From: Symbiodinium natans
Taxonomy: Eukaryota; Sar; Dinophyceae; Suessiales; Symbiodiniaceae
DNA length: 64,000 bases
Assembly (NCBI GenBank): GCA_905221605.1
Contig: CAJNDS010002209.1
Coordinates: 341,164 to 405,163, forward strand
Reading direction: 5' to 3'
Part shown: piece after piece, positions 34,001 to 44,797 of the stretch
Layout of the letters: each line of letters begins with the position of its first letter
Position numbering within the stretch: position 1 is the first letter of the stretch
The notes under the pieces: generated by a model
Database searches by the model: none
What the model was told of the DNA's origin: nothing
Seen by the model: the letters and a program-made list of their open reading frames with translations, nothing else
Position numbers and translations under genes: made by a program

Positions 34001-37000
34001 TTATCATAAGGGCACCCTTTTTTGGGGTTGATTACTTTGTAAGGAAACCTTGGGCCAAAAAAAAAAGGGGGAAAAGGGTACCACTGGGCTGCCAAGGCAT
34101 GCAGTTTTCTCCTTGTTCCACGACCTAAGGCCGAAGGCCTACGCCTTGCTTGCACTTAGGGTTTAGGGTTTAGGGTTTAGGGTTTAGGGTTTAGGGTTTA
34201 GGGTTTAGGGTTTAGGGTTTAGGGTTTAGGGTTTAGGGTTTAGGGTTTAGGGTTTAGGGTTTAGGGTTTAGGGTAGGCTCAAAATTTTGAGCCCCTTGCA
34301 TGGCCTTGTGGCCCTGAGAGGCCCAAAAGCCTTAGGGTTTTAGGGTTTAGGGTTTAGGGTTTAGGGTTTAGGGCTCAGGGTTGAAGCTTCCGGGCGTTGA
34401 GGCTTCCGGACGAGAGCTCCGAAAACCCTGAACCCGAATCCCCTTACTACAAGAAACTATCCTCCCGATTCCGAATTCCATAGGCTTAGGGTTTAGGGGT
34501 TTACGGCTTATGTTGTGTTCAGGCTGTAAAGTTAAGGGGGGGGACGGTTTAGGGTTCATTAGGGTTTGGGCAGGGGGGAGGGTTTTTTTGACACCTTGGA
34601 AAAGGAACCAAAGGTCAGCCCGGTCCTATATGGTACATGTAACGGCGCCAGGAAGCATCTTGACAGTTCAGCACAAAACCCCTGAACACAAAAAGTCCCA
34701 AGCCCCATCCCTAAACCCTAAACCCTAAACCCTAAACCCTAAACCCTAAACCCTAAACCCTAAACCCTACCCCCCCCCCCCCCCCCAAGCAAGGCACACA
34801 CAGAACCAAAAAGTGGGGCCTCGAAGTATGCCTCGCCGTCCGGCCCAGTGCATGGCAACGGCCCATCCCCAAAGGCCACGCCTGCAGTCAGGGTTTAGGA
34901 TTTAGGATTTAGGATTTAGGATTTAGGGTTTAGGGTTTAGGGTTTAGGGTTTAGGGTTTAGGGTTCAGGGTTTAGGGCCGTTTAGACGCCCGAGAACGTT
35001 CTCAGGTTTTGCATTCAGGGCGTAGAGTTTGTGGTCTAGGGTTTAGGGTTTAGGGTTTCGGATTAGGGTTTAGGGTTTAAGTCGGTTTAAGGTCTAGGGT
35101 TTAGGGTTGAGGGTTTAGGGTGTGGGGTTTAGGTTTTAGGGTTGAGGGTTGAGGGCTTATGGGGTTTCGGGTGTAGGGTTCATGGTTCGATTTCTGTTAA
35201 TTAGGGTCTGGGACACAAAGCTCGAAAACCTAAAAGGTTTGCATAGGGGCTTGACTTTTAGTCTTAGGCTTTCTGTGCAAAATGGTCGCAATGCTGGGGA
35301 AGACACATGGCCACCTCCTCCTGGCATCCGAATGATGGCGCCATCATGGTACATCCGCTGGTCGGGACAGCGGTTTAGGGTTTAGGGGTTTAGGGTGTAG
35401 GGTGTAGGGTTTAGGGTTTGGGGTTTCGGTGTTTCGGGCTTAGGGTTTAGGGCTTAGGGTTTGGGATTTAGGGTTTAGGGTTGATGTCGCCCACCATGGA
35501 AACAGGCTCCTTGGTAGCCGCTTCCGCGACGCAAAGGGTGGTGCCCTGCGGTTTAGGGTTTAGGGTTTAGGGTTTAGGGTTTAGGGTTTAGGGTTTTAAG
35601 GTTTAGGGGGTTTAGGGTTTAGGGTTTGGGGCTTAGGGTTTAGGGACGAGCTCGTGCTTTGGAATCTCACGCTGGCCACGGAGATCTCGTCTCAGTTTGG
35701 CATTCGCACAGAGATTTCAGGCGGCAGGGTTTCGGGTTTAGGGTTTAGGGTTTAGGGCTAGGGGTTAGGGTTTGGGGAAAAGCTTAGGGCTTTATAGGGG
35801 TTCAGGCGTGGCAGGTTCTTAGGTTGTAAGTTGGGGATTGCGCTGGGAATTCTGGGCTATTAGGGTGCAGGGATTTCGGTTTCGGGGCCTCAGGATCTTA
35901 AACTTTAGGTCTTTTAAACTTTAAACCCTAAACCCTAAACCCTAAACCCTAAACCCTTTAGGGCCTGGAGACAACAAAATTAGGGGCCCTTCGGGCATCT
36001 TCCACAGGAAGAGCCTCCGAGATCGACCCACCCTCAAAAACACAACGCTCCATGTGTTTGCTTCCAAAACAGGGTTTGGGGTTTGGGGTTCAGGGTTTAG
36101 GGTTAGGGTTTAGGGTTTAGGGTTTAGGGTTTAGGGTTTAGGGTTGGGGTTTAGGGTAGGGTTACGGTTTAGGGTTAGGGTTTAGGGGTTAGGGCTTACG
36201 GTTTAGGGTTAGGGTTTAGGGTTTAGGGTTCAGGGTTTAGGGTGGGGTTTCCGCTACTTGCGCCAGAGGGCCCCTAACCTAAAACGCTCCTGACATCTAC
36301 AGCATCCACACCCAAACTTGCCGCGGAGCCCCCAAACCTTTAAACACCACTTGAAGGTTCACGGGTACTGTATTCTAAACATAGGAATATATAAGTACCC
36401 TAAATGGAGGTTATAACCATACTTACCCCGGCCTCTCACCATAGTTATAAGTACCCATGAACCTTCAAATCAGCACAATTCGTAACCCGAAGCTTTTGAA
36501 CCCGATGACCAAATGAACCCTGAAAGGGTGCATGGCCCATACACCTTAATAGGAATTTTTAGAAATGCAGGGTTTAGGGTTTAGGGTTTAGGGTTAGGGT
36601 TTAGGGTTTAGGGTTTAGGGTTTAGGTCCCTATACCGTAGTAGGAAATATGGTAGTACAGGTCCCCATGTGTCGTTCATATACACGAATGGGACTCATCG
36701 TGGTATAGGGTATCTGACAACTTTTTTTGGTTCATCTGATCCCCAGAGAACGCCTCGAAGCTCGTTCCCCACGGGATCGCGCGACGTTACAGAGAGTCGG
36801 TCCTCGGCGTCTCGAGCGCACCGGGGGTTTTCAGGGCAGTAGGGTTGCAGCCGGTGTTGAGATTCGAAGTTCCCCAGTGGAAAATGACTTAGGGTTTAGG
36901 ATTTAGGGTTTAGGGTTTAGGATTTAGGGTTTGGGACTACTGGAAAGCCCCAACCCAAGCCACGAAACCCACCCTACTTAGCAACAGCAAGCATGGCAAA

Positions 37001-37554
37001 GTCGAGAAGCGCGCTTTCGTACCCTGCGTAACCTAAGCCCTAAACCCACTTCTCCCCAAGCGAAGCCCAGAAAAGGGCCGCATGCTGCAGGTCCGAGAAT
37101 AAGGGTGCCATTTTTGTGTTTTGGAGGGGGGATCCTCTGGGCATGGGAGCATTCTTGATTGTTTTTTTTTTGGGGCCCGGCGTTGGGAACTACCCCCCAT
37201 GTGCCTGCTGATTCTACAATAAGGAACTTGAAGCGGATTAGTTTCGAGAACAGGGCGTATCACCTAAACGCCTCAACCCTAAACCGAACTCCCCCAAAAG
37301 GAGCTGCAAGCTTAGAGTGCTAGAATCGCACCAGCAAGGTTTAAATAGCGAGGGCTTGAAACCCTAAACCCAACACCCCAAACCCCAAACCCTAAACCCT
37401 GAATCCCCTATACTCTGAACACTAAACCCTAAACCCTAAACCCTAAACCCTAAACCCTAACCCTAAACCCTAAACCCCCCTAAGCCCCCGCCTTCCCGAG
37501 GGCCACGTTCGAGCCCAGTAGTGCCGGGTCAAAGCCGGTAAAGATCGCGCCTTC
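27998..37554 (-). CDS. NHR/SPRY module 3 of the giant gene (11 exons)
   Basis: All exons join in phase, right to left: 37,486-37,554; 36,752-36,802; 35,491-35,545; 34,820-34,881; 33,519-33,560; 32,671-32,748; 31,514-31,570; 30,686-30,725; 30,051-30,097; 29,357-29,426; 27,998-28,086. Spliced, they encode about 220 residues that run through a complete Neuralized-homology/SPRY-type beta-sandwich: FTGFDPALLG, RLSVTSRDPVG, VAFGDGPL..YFE, VTVDAVRQG, DALVLGVAAKKP, SYSLGYNG, RWSPTSLKTPDRAGLLV, GDGTLVVLVNG, ALWPTFRFYGNT. NHR/SPRY domains are protein-interaction modules; partners here are unknown. Introns are 300 bp to 1.2 kb and full of telomere-like arrays. This is the best-supported module and the key to reading the others. 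Confidence 0.75.
28855..28903. repeat. Poly-C tracts
   Basis: Two runs of 17-18 C separated by TCCG. They are among the frequent homopolymer G/C tracts of the introns (also near 5,200, 20,883-20,938, 31,285-31,308, 34,770-34,786). Confidence 0.9.
29357..29426 (-). CDS. Module 3 exon 10 (VNG strand and WP strand)
   Basis: Acceptor TTTGTAAAG|, donor TATG|GTTTAGG, where the donor GT belongs to a telomere-like unit. Reads VNGAPVCSGPKQVPALWPTF. VNG completes the LVVL| strand of the preceding exon. 70 nt. Confidence 0.65.
29491..29645. repeat. Telomere-like array (TTTAGGG)n, about 21 units
   Basis: One of the longest regular arrays, with a single TTAGGG unit early on. It lies in the intron between module 3 exons 9 and 10. 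Confidence 0.95.
30051..30097 (-). CDS. Module 3 exon 9 (DRAGLLV strand)
   Basis: Acceptor GAAGGGAG|AC, donor CTG|GTGCC. Reads RAGLLVLGDGTLVVL. The preceding G from exon 8 completes the Asp of DRAGLL. The plus strand of this island is also open but gives no family match. Confidence 0.65.
30686..30725 (-). CDS. Module 3 exon 8 (W-S-P segment)
   Basis: Acceptor GCTGCGCGCAG|, donor CCTG|GATTTC (GA type, required by phase). Reads TPIRWSPTSLKTP, aligned with [10 protein letters not shown] of module 2. 40 nt. Confidence 0.55.
31514..31570 (-). CDS. Module 3 exon 7 (GYNG segment)
   Basis: Acceptor CATGAG|, donor GATGAG|GTGCTTAGGG. Reads ESYSLGYNGCAFSPDQDDE, the SW..GYDG segment of the family. 57 nt, phase 0-0. 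A further open island at about 31,340-31,430 lies between this exon and exon 8 and is not used in the model. Confidence 0.65.
31970..32062. repeat. 9-bp derivative array (CCCTATAAA)n
   Basis: About seven CCCTATAAA units flanked by normal CCCTAAA units. Confidence 0.9.
32515..32669. repeat. Telomere-like array with internal (TTCAGGG)n block
   Basis: TTTAGGG units enclose about ten TTCAGGG units (about 32,550-32,611), showing local homogenisation of a variant. Confidence 0.9.
32671..32748 (-). CDS. Module 3 exon 6 (LGVAAKKP)
   Basis: Acceptor GGGCACAG|, donor CGG|GCCCTAAAC (GC type, formed inside a telomere-like unit). Reads VLGVAAKKPASMDEIL and further. With exon 5 it gives DALVLGVAAKKP, equivalent to [12 protein letters not shown]. 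78 nt. Here the repeat polarity is reversed: sense-strand TTTAGGG precedes and CCCTAAA follows the exon. Confidence 0.65.
32756..32836. repeat. Telomere-like array (CCCTAAA)n
   Basis: About eleven units immediately upstream (sense) of module 3 exon 6. Confidence 0.95.
33519..33560 (-). CDS. Module 3 exon 5 (VTVDAVRQG)
   Basis: Acceptor CGGCCGTAG|, donor CTG|GCTCCT (GC type). Reads VTVDAVRQGNDDAL, directly continuing YFE|. 42 nt, phase 0-0. The complementary strand is open but has no family match. Confidence 0.65.
33791..33896. mobile_element. T4 element without telomere-like array
   Basis: Ends AATATAGGGGCCTTAATGA and CCGACCCCTATATT are inverted copies. It contains GGGAATACTACTAGGAATGA, seen also near 56,330. 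Confidence 0.5.
34157..34273. repeat. Telomere-like array (TTTAGGG)n, about 17 units
   Basis: Uninterrupted TTTAGGG units in the intron between module 3 exons 4 and 5. Confidence 0.95.
34820..34881 (-). CDS. Module 3 exon 4 (PL..YFE strand)
   Basis: Acceptor GACTGCAG|GC, donor TTCGAG|GCCCCA (GC type). Reads VAFGDGPLPCTGPDGEAYFE. The intron directly after YFE and the AG|GC entry are conserved in modules 1 and 2. 62 nt. Confidence 0.7.
35491..35545 (-). CDS. Module 3 exon 3
   Basis: Acceptor CCGCAG|, donor GGTGG|GCGACA (GC type). Reads GTTLCVAEAATKEPVSMV. Phase 0 to 1, which fits the AG|GC entry of the YFE exon. 55 nt. Confidence 0.55.
36752..36802 (-). CDS. Module 3 exon 2 (LSV strand)
   Basis: Acceptor ACGCCGAG|, donor CGAGGC|GTTCTC. 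Reads DRLSVTSRDPVGNELRG, parallel to [17 protein letters not shown] in module 2. 51 nt, phase 0-0. Confidence 0.6.
37486..37554 (-). CDS. Module 3 exon 1 (FTGF start of domain)
   Basis: Acceptor AAAATCCAG|, donor GCGGGG|GCTTAGGG (GC type, at a telomere-like unit). Reads EGAIFTGFDPALLGSNVAL and on to GKAG. Homologous to FSGFSSALLTPIVSLKG of module 1. 69 nt. Confidence 0.65.
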
Positions 37555-37560
37555 CTGGAT

Positions 37561-37638
37561 TTTTGGGAGGCTTAGGGTTTAGGGCTAAACCCTAAACCCT
37601 AAACCCTAAACCCTAAACCCTAAACCCTAAACCCTAGA
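37561..37638. repeat. Head-to-head TTTAGGG/CCCTAAA junction
   Basis: Two TTTAGGG units run into CCCTAAA units at GGGCTAAACCC (about 37,584). Eight or so CCCTAAA units follow. Confidence 0.85.
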
Positions 37639-37797
37639 CCCTTAGGGCGCAGAGTTGAGGAGGGTGGGTTTCCTGAGCTTTTGGTTTCCTGGGCTCAGGC
37701 CTGCCTCGATCCACCCAACTTCCCACTGCTGCGGTGTGGAGAATATCTAAGAATCTCAGGGAAGTTGCATGGTCCCTGAACTACCATTGGGTATATA

Positions 37798-37900
37798 AAC
37801 CCTAAACCCTAAACCCTAAACCCTAAACCCTAAACCCTAAGCCCTAAACCCTAAACCCTAAACCCTAAACCCTAAACCCTAAACCCTAAACCCTAAACCC
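37798..37900. repeat. Telomere-like array (CCCTAAA)n, about 14 units
   Basis: A regular array with one CCCTAAG unit, just left of the linker exon 37,936-37,994. Confidence 0.95.
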
Positions 37901-37935
37901 CACCGACTTTAGGGTTCATTTGGTTCCTAGGGAGC

Positions 37936-37994
37936 TCTGAAATCCCAGCTGCCGTGGCCGCGTCTGGGGGCTTCGGATCCCTCACCATCGTTAT
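37936..37994 (-). CDS. Linker exon between modules 2 and 3
   Basis: Acceptor GTCTCCCAG|, donor AGA|GCTCCC (GC type). It joins the last module 2 exon (phase 1) and the first module 3 exon (phase 0) without a break. Reads NDGEGSEAPRRGHGSWDFR. This is the evidence that modules 2 and 3 belong to one polypeptide. Confidence 0.55.
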
Positions 37995-38083
37995 CTGGGA
38001 GACGCGTCCTCGGTTTAGGGTTTAGGGTTTAGGGTTTAGGGTTTAGGCTTTAGGGTTTAGGGTTTAGGGCTTAGGGAAGTTTA

Positions 38084-38156
38084 GGGTTTAGGGTTTAGGG
38101 TTTAGGGTTTAGGGTTTAGGGTTTAGGGTTTAGGGTTTAGGGTTTAGGGTTTAGGG
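38084..38156. repeat. Telomere-like array (TTTAGGG)n
   Basis: About ten regular units, with a shorter array at 38,014-38,070 directly upstream (sense) of the linker exon. Confidence 0.9.
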
Positions 38157-38889
38157 GGACTTTCAGGGACTAGGAATTTGGGCTGAGGGTTCCAAGGCCT
38201 TTTAAGGAATCTTTAGAAGGGCTTTGTGTGTTTGGATTTTCCAGGGCTTCTAAAGGCCATTCAGGGAAGACGCATCCTCGGCTCCAGGGTGACTGTTGGG
38301 ATGATCATAGAGCTTGAAGTCTTTTGACGGTTGCTTTGAGGGCTTTTGAGGGTGTTTAGGGTTTAGGGTTCAGGGTTCAGGGTTCAGGGTTCAGGGTTTA
38401 GGGTTTAGGGTTTAGGGGTTGCAAGGGTTTTAGGGCCCGTGGCTTCAGTGTTGAGGACGACGGGTTCATGGGCAGAAGATTGCTGCGTTCGTGTGCGCAA
38501 GGAATTTAATTCGATTAGGATATAGAATCTATAGTCTAGACTTAGAGGGTCATGGGTACTTTTTGCCCCAATTCTAAGTCTACATGTAACCTACTTAGAG
38601 GACTTAGGGCCAGGTCTTCCTTTGAGGTGAGGTTCTCGTGAGGATATATTGTCTTTGTGTGTTTCAGTCCTAAGGGACTGCAGAATCCAGGGAGCGACGT
38701 CATCGCTTGAGGGTGGGGCCGCTCGACTCGAAGTAACAACGCGCTCGGCGTCAGTGTAGCGCGTAGCGTTTAACGCCTACACCCTGAACCCCAAACCCAA
38801 ACCCTTAACCCTATGCCCAAACCCTAAGCCCCAAACCCCAATTCCAAGACCCAAAACCCAAAACCCAAAACCCAAAACCCTAAACCCAC

Positions 38890-38996
38890 CCTCCATGAGA
38901 GAGCCCCAGTCTCCCAAAAGGTCGACGATGGGGTAGAAAGCTTCCACGTCGGCCAGGGGAAAGTCGTCTGTGATCCGCACCACGACATTCCCATTC
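38890..38996 (-). CDS. Module 2 last exon (NGNVVV ... FYPIVDLLG)
   Basis: Acceptor CAGCATCAG|G, donor GGAGG|GTGGGTTTAGGG. 107 nt; reads [11 protein letters not shown], then [12 protein letters not shown]. The NG completes the VNG motif from the upstream micro-exon. Confidence 0.68.
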
Positions 38997-41900
38997 CTGA
39001 TGCTGGGTGAGGGCTTAGGGTTTCGGGTCTAGGTTTAGGGATTAGGGTTTGGGGTTTAGGGATTAGGGTTTCGGGTTTAGGGTTTGAAACGGTTTAGGGC
39101 TCAGGGTTTAGGGTTTGGGGCTTAAGGCTGCTTAGGTCTTGGGGTCTCGGATCGCCCACGGTAGGGCTTTTTCGGGCTTAGGGCCTATGTGGGCTCAGCG
39201 TAAGGATTTCTAAGGCTTAGGGTTTAGGGTTTAGGATCTGGGAAAGTTCTCTTGGAGGTTCATGGGTACTTGTAAATACGAGGGTTAGAAGTACCCTTAT
39301 TACCCTTATTCAGATTTGAATAGCCTTGAACCACTTGTAACCCTACTCCAGGTAGGCATGAACCTGCAAGTATGGCTTCTCCGGCTTTAGGCTTTGGGGT
39401 TTGTGGTTGACAGAAGAGTTCAGGGTTAGGTAAGTGTTCCTGGAAGCACTGTAAACGATTGCAAACATACGGCTTCCTTGTAAATGGAAAACAGTAACAA
39501 TCTAGTACTAGTTCTCAAAAATGGTACAGAATCTTGCTTTGTGTATATACATATACATAGAAGTATATATATATAGTTTGTTCACGTAAGCCCTGACTGA
39601 ATTCCTCACATACCCTGAAGACATAGGCTTCAGTTGGGGAGCCGAATCCTTATCAGGGCCATTCTTAGTTCGCTCACGGGCTCATCTCTCGAATTGGAGT
39701 AGGTGCTATCATAGCTGCTATGAAAGGTTATGTTAGGTACATTCCATAAGGCATACTGGGCTTACTGGGTTCTTCGAAGGCAGCCTAGTGAATTTGTGAT
39801 CTTATGCTGGGGTTTAGGGCTTAACCGTTTCGGGCTTAAGGCTTTCGGTTTGGGGAGTTCAGGGTTTCGATATATGCCCCAGTCCCTGCCATAACATCCC
39901 CAAACTAGTTGTTTCTAGCAGGCTACGCTGTAAAGATAAGATTCCTAGGCTATCACATGAAAGGCAAGATAGGGGGCTCTCAAGGTACAGCCTACAAAGC
40001 CTAAGCCCTAAGCCCTCTAGGCCCAGAGCCGCCCTTCTTGGGACCTTCCGCGCCGGGAATCCACACAAAAAGCAAGCCAGCACATGGTAAGTTCTCGAAA
40101 ATATGGTCCCATTCTGGGTACCCTAAACAATACGGGCCGCCGTAGAATAGTGCCCCCAAAAGGGACGACATTTTTAGAGCAATCACGACCTGCCCAAACA
40201 CAGCACACCTCCCCCAAAGCAGACTGAACCCTGCCCTCCTTGACCCTACGAACACTGACCGCCACCCTGCAAAACGGTAAGACCCTACAGCACACCCCTC
40301 CAACCTCCGAGAAGCCAAGGCGCACGACGATGATGAACTGCCCTGCTCGTGACAGGAATGCCTCAGCCGAGGTAATCCTAAACCATGAAACCCTAAAACA
40401 TAAAACCCTAAAGCCCTAAAAACCTAGAACCCAAAAACCTTAAAACCCCCAAAAACAATAAACCCTAAACCCTAAAACCCCTAAACCCTAAAGCCTTAAA
40501 ACCTACAACCCGAAAACCCTTGAGCCCTAAAGCCCTAAACCCTGAGCCCTAAACTACAACGAGCACTCAGCCCGGTTGAGGCGTTAGGAGTGCATGGGAA
40601 GGGCGGCGGGGTATCAAAGCTAGCTGCATGTAGAGGGCCTGGGGCTATTCCTAGTCTCGGGAGTAACCTGGGAATAAAAAGGGTACCCTTTTTGGTTTTC
40701 AGGGGGTTATACGGGAACCCCAACCCTAAAAGGAAAAAAGGGCCTACTGGCAATCCCAGGTTATTATTCTAGTGCGTAGTTGTTTCAGGGGTTTAGGGCT
40801 TCGGTTTTCGGGTTTAGGACTGACGGGTACAAAACTGCACTTGGTCCCAGAGACGTCCTTCCAAAGGCACCACAGATGACCTCCCAAATTCTCAAATTCT
40901 CGGGGCCAGGGTGTATACACGTTCCCACAATGCACTATCAAAGAAGGTGGTCGCCCACGATGATTGTGCTCTGGTGCGGTCATCCCTCTCCGATACTGAA
41001 AACGCGGGAGTTACATCTCCGCATCTTACTTTGAACACCTGACCCTAAACCCTAAACCCTAAACTCTAAACCCTAAACCCTAAACCCTTAAAGGGATCTA
41101 CTTCTCCGGAGAGCGCCTAGCTTCTCTAATTCTCTAAACCTGAACCCTGCTTCGACCCTGAATTGTGGTTCCGTTTTCTGGGTACCCACAATACTACTAT
41201 AGCATAGCAACTACGTACGCGCCCCAAGAAGTAAACCACAGCCAAGGTTCAAGGAAGAAAAGCAACCTAACGTCCCCCCAAAACATGGTACCCTAACACC
41301 CTAAACCCCACATGCTGGCCCAATGAACCCCTACAGCAAAGCCTAAACCCTAAACTTAACCCCAAACCCTAGACCCCTAAACCCTAAACCCTAAACCCTA
41401 CTGTAAACCCTAAACCCTACACCCGCAGGCGAAGCGCTCCCACGCGGTCATTGGCTTTAAGCGAGGCCGGGCTCCAGCCTGACAGGGAGGGGGCTTCCTC
41501 AAGCAAGGCTGGTTCTAAGTTTCCTACAAAAGGGTAGAAATGTCCCTAAACACAGTTCAGGGGCATTGGCCCCTAATCCCTGAACAGTGAATGTGTAACT
41601 TTCCTTCAACTTTGGAGCCCCACACAAGCTCCAAGTGCAGGTCGTTCGTTATCAAGGGAGTCATACCCGCACCCCTCAGGATGTAACAATGTATCTCAAA
41701 GAGGTTCCCTGAATATACTCCTAATATGGCCCTTATGTTTTTTTCTAGAGGATCTTTAAACAGGGTCCCCAGACCCAAGGGCACAACCTTAGGGGTCCAA
41801 GGGGGAGTGCCATGAAGTTGGATTATGTCAAGCCTATCAGAAACCCCTGCTTTAGGGTTTAGGGTTTAGGGTTTAGGGTTTAGGGTTTAGGGTTTAGGGT

Positions 41901-44702
41901 TTGCGGGGGGGGGGGCGGGGGTTGCATAGGGTTTTCAGGCCTGCAAGGTTTCAGGGTCTAGCGTTCAAGGATTCTGAGCTACCTTGCACTCTCAACCCTA
42001 TCACCTCCCCCCAAGAGAGAAAACAACAGTCACAGATATAGCAAATTCACAATAATACTAAAAAATAACACTACATTCACTACAGGTTACCATGTTTCGG
42101 GTACGGTACCACTGGGGCTGCGAAGTTAGGGGGCTGGGGTTTAGGGTTTCGGGTACCTACTCAAGACAACTTCGGCGTCGTCATCATCCTGTTTTGAGCT
42201 TGACCCCATCCGCCGCGGAGGAGCTCCCTAAACCCTAAACCTTGAACCCTAAACCCTAAGCTGCCAGCGGGGGATTTTGTCCTTCCGCCACTCTTTCTGT
42301 TGCGAGGCCCACCCGTGATGCAGGCGCCGTGCCGTCGACAGATTGGCTTGATCTAGCCTTCACGTAACGGCCACAAAAAGAGACAGCTTCAACTTCATGT
42401 CGTGACTGGCCCTAAACCCTAAACCCTAAACCCTAAACCGCGGAAGGGAAACTAACACTTCAACCCCGAAGCATGGTCCAAACCCCTAGGAAACCCTCTC
42501 CATGGACAGCCGCAAGCTGCTCCTAAACACATAAACCCTTAAGCCTAAAGCCCCTAAGAACCAAAAAACAAAACCAACGACTTGCTTACAAACTACACAT
42601 CAGGAGTCCGAGACTCACCTTAAATCCTGAATTCTTCAGGGTAAGTCCTAAACCCAAAACCGCCCCAAGCCTTCCTTAAATGAACCTGAACCCTCAAAGC
42701 CCTATGTTAAAGCAAGCCAGGTTGCTGACGGTGGTCTGCTCATCCTCGTTGAAGTTCACCGAGCGGTAGAAGCCATCGTAGCCTGAGCTGCGTGGGCTGG
42801 GGCTTCATAGAGCCCTAAACCCTAAACCCTAAACCCGAAACCCTAAACCCTTTTCGGGGGACTTGGGGGTGGCTTCGGGCTTTTGGGGGGCTTAGAGGGT
42901 TTAGGAGCTCAAGAATCCTAAGGATCCCTTTGTTACGTTGCAAGGGAGTGACCCTAATACCTAAACCCTAAACCCTAAACCCCAAACCCTAAACCGTAAC
43001 GAGCAGAAGGGACAGACCTCTCGGAGGTCTCAAGAGGTCGAGAAGCCGGCTGTCCAGGACTCAGGCACCGTATCCGACACCTCCTGGATTCCCTCTCCTG
43101 GCGACTGGAAGAGCTTAGGGTTTAGGGTTTAGGGTTTAGGGTTTAGGGTTTAGGGTTTAGGGTTTCCGACACCGGGTTTCGCGTTTAGGGTTTAGGGTTT
43201 ATGGCAGGAATTCCTTGGGGTGGGAAGTTGAGGGTTTTGGGGCTTAGGGTTTTAGGGTTTGAGGTTCAGGGCGCTGTTGGGTTTCGGGGACCTTTCTAGG
43301 GCAGCTGCCCGGAAGAATTCTCCATAGGTCGCGGGTGTATGCACGTATCTCTAAACCCGAAACCCTGTCTTAAACCAGGATCCCACATAGAGCAGTGCTT
43401 CCTTAGCCTGCAAGGGAGATTCCGAAAGGCCCCCCGCGACCCTATGTTGGCCCTGTGAGGTATCTTCACTTTGACGCCCTAAACCCCAACCCGGACACCT
43501 AAACCCGCACGCTAGTAATTTGTCGTGTTCTAAGTTCTAAGTATCCTGAATGAGGGCGGACATAGCTATAGCTACAGCTTTGGCCACAGCAAAACCATGT
43601 AGCCTTCATGCACGACCTTGCCTTGCCTTGCAAAGGAAACCCTAACCTTAAACCCTAAACCCTAAACGCTAAACCTTTCTGGTGGCCCCTATAAGCTGTG
43701 CAGGAATGTAGTGGTTGTTGCGCTGGGCTAGAAGTCGGATGTTGCTTCCACACGCTCTAGGACTCTAGGTGAAACCCTCACCCCAATTTTCAAACTTACC
43801 CCACAACCCCAAAAAAAAACCACAACCCCAAAAACCCTAAGCCCCGTCCCCCCCATCTCCCCCAATGTCCTGTCTCCAACTCCTCTGGCGGGACGAGGGT
43901 GAATCCCAGGGCCAAGCCATCCGGGGTGCCCTGACGTGCGTGGGTTGACGGGCCTCAGGAGGGTTTAGGGTTTAGGGTTTAGGGTTTAGGATTTAGGGTT
44001 TAGGGTTGAGGGCTTAGGGTTTAGGGTTTAGAACGCAAGAGCTGCGAACCCGGCCCGGTGTTGAGAGAAGGCTGTTTTTGGGAGGGGTCTGCCTTTCATC
44101 CGGGGCCTCAGCAACAGCCATGTGCTTTGCTTTGGAAGAACTCTCAACTCTCAACCCAAGCTGGGGTCACAGAAGAACATAGGAAGACAAAACCCGTGAG
44201 GGTTGAGGGTTGAGGGTTAAGGGTTGAGGGTTGAGGGTTGCGGGTTGTGGGTTGAGGGCCTCGTGGGGTTAAGGGAAACCAACCTCATAAAAACACAAGG
44301 GAATCTGGGAGCCCTTTGGGGGGGGGGGGGGGTTCTGGTCCTGTACCCTGGCAAACTTCACTTAGAATAAGGGTTCTTAAGGTAGGGGGGTTCCAGGGGG
44401 CATGTAACCCAAGGTTCCATAATACTCTCCCTACCCCCATGAACCACCCCCTCACTGGCCATCTTGACACGTTTTGGGGCCACCTGGACTCATGGGGTTG
44501 CTTCGGGGCTGTAGACCAAACCATCATTCCAAGCAGGGTTATACTTACCCTAAATAATATGGTTAAAACCGTAGTTACATACAACCCTTCCCCCCCGGAC
44601 ACAAACAAACACACACACACACACACACACACAGAGACACACACAGAGACGCACACAGAGACGGACACAGAGACAGACACAGAGACAGACACAGAGACAC
44701 CC

Positions 44703-44797
<95 letters not shown>
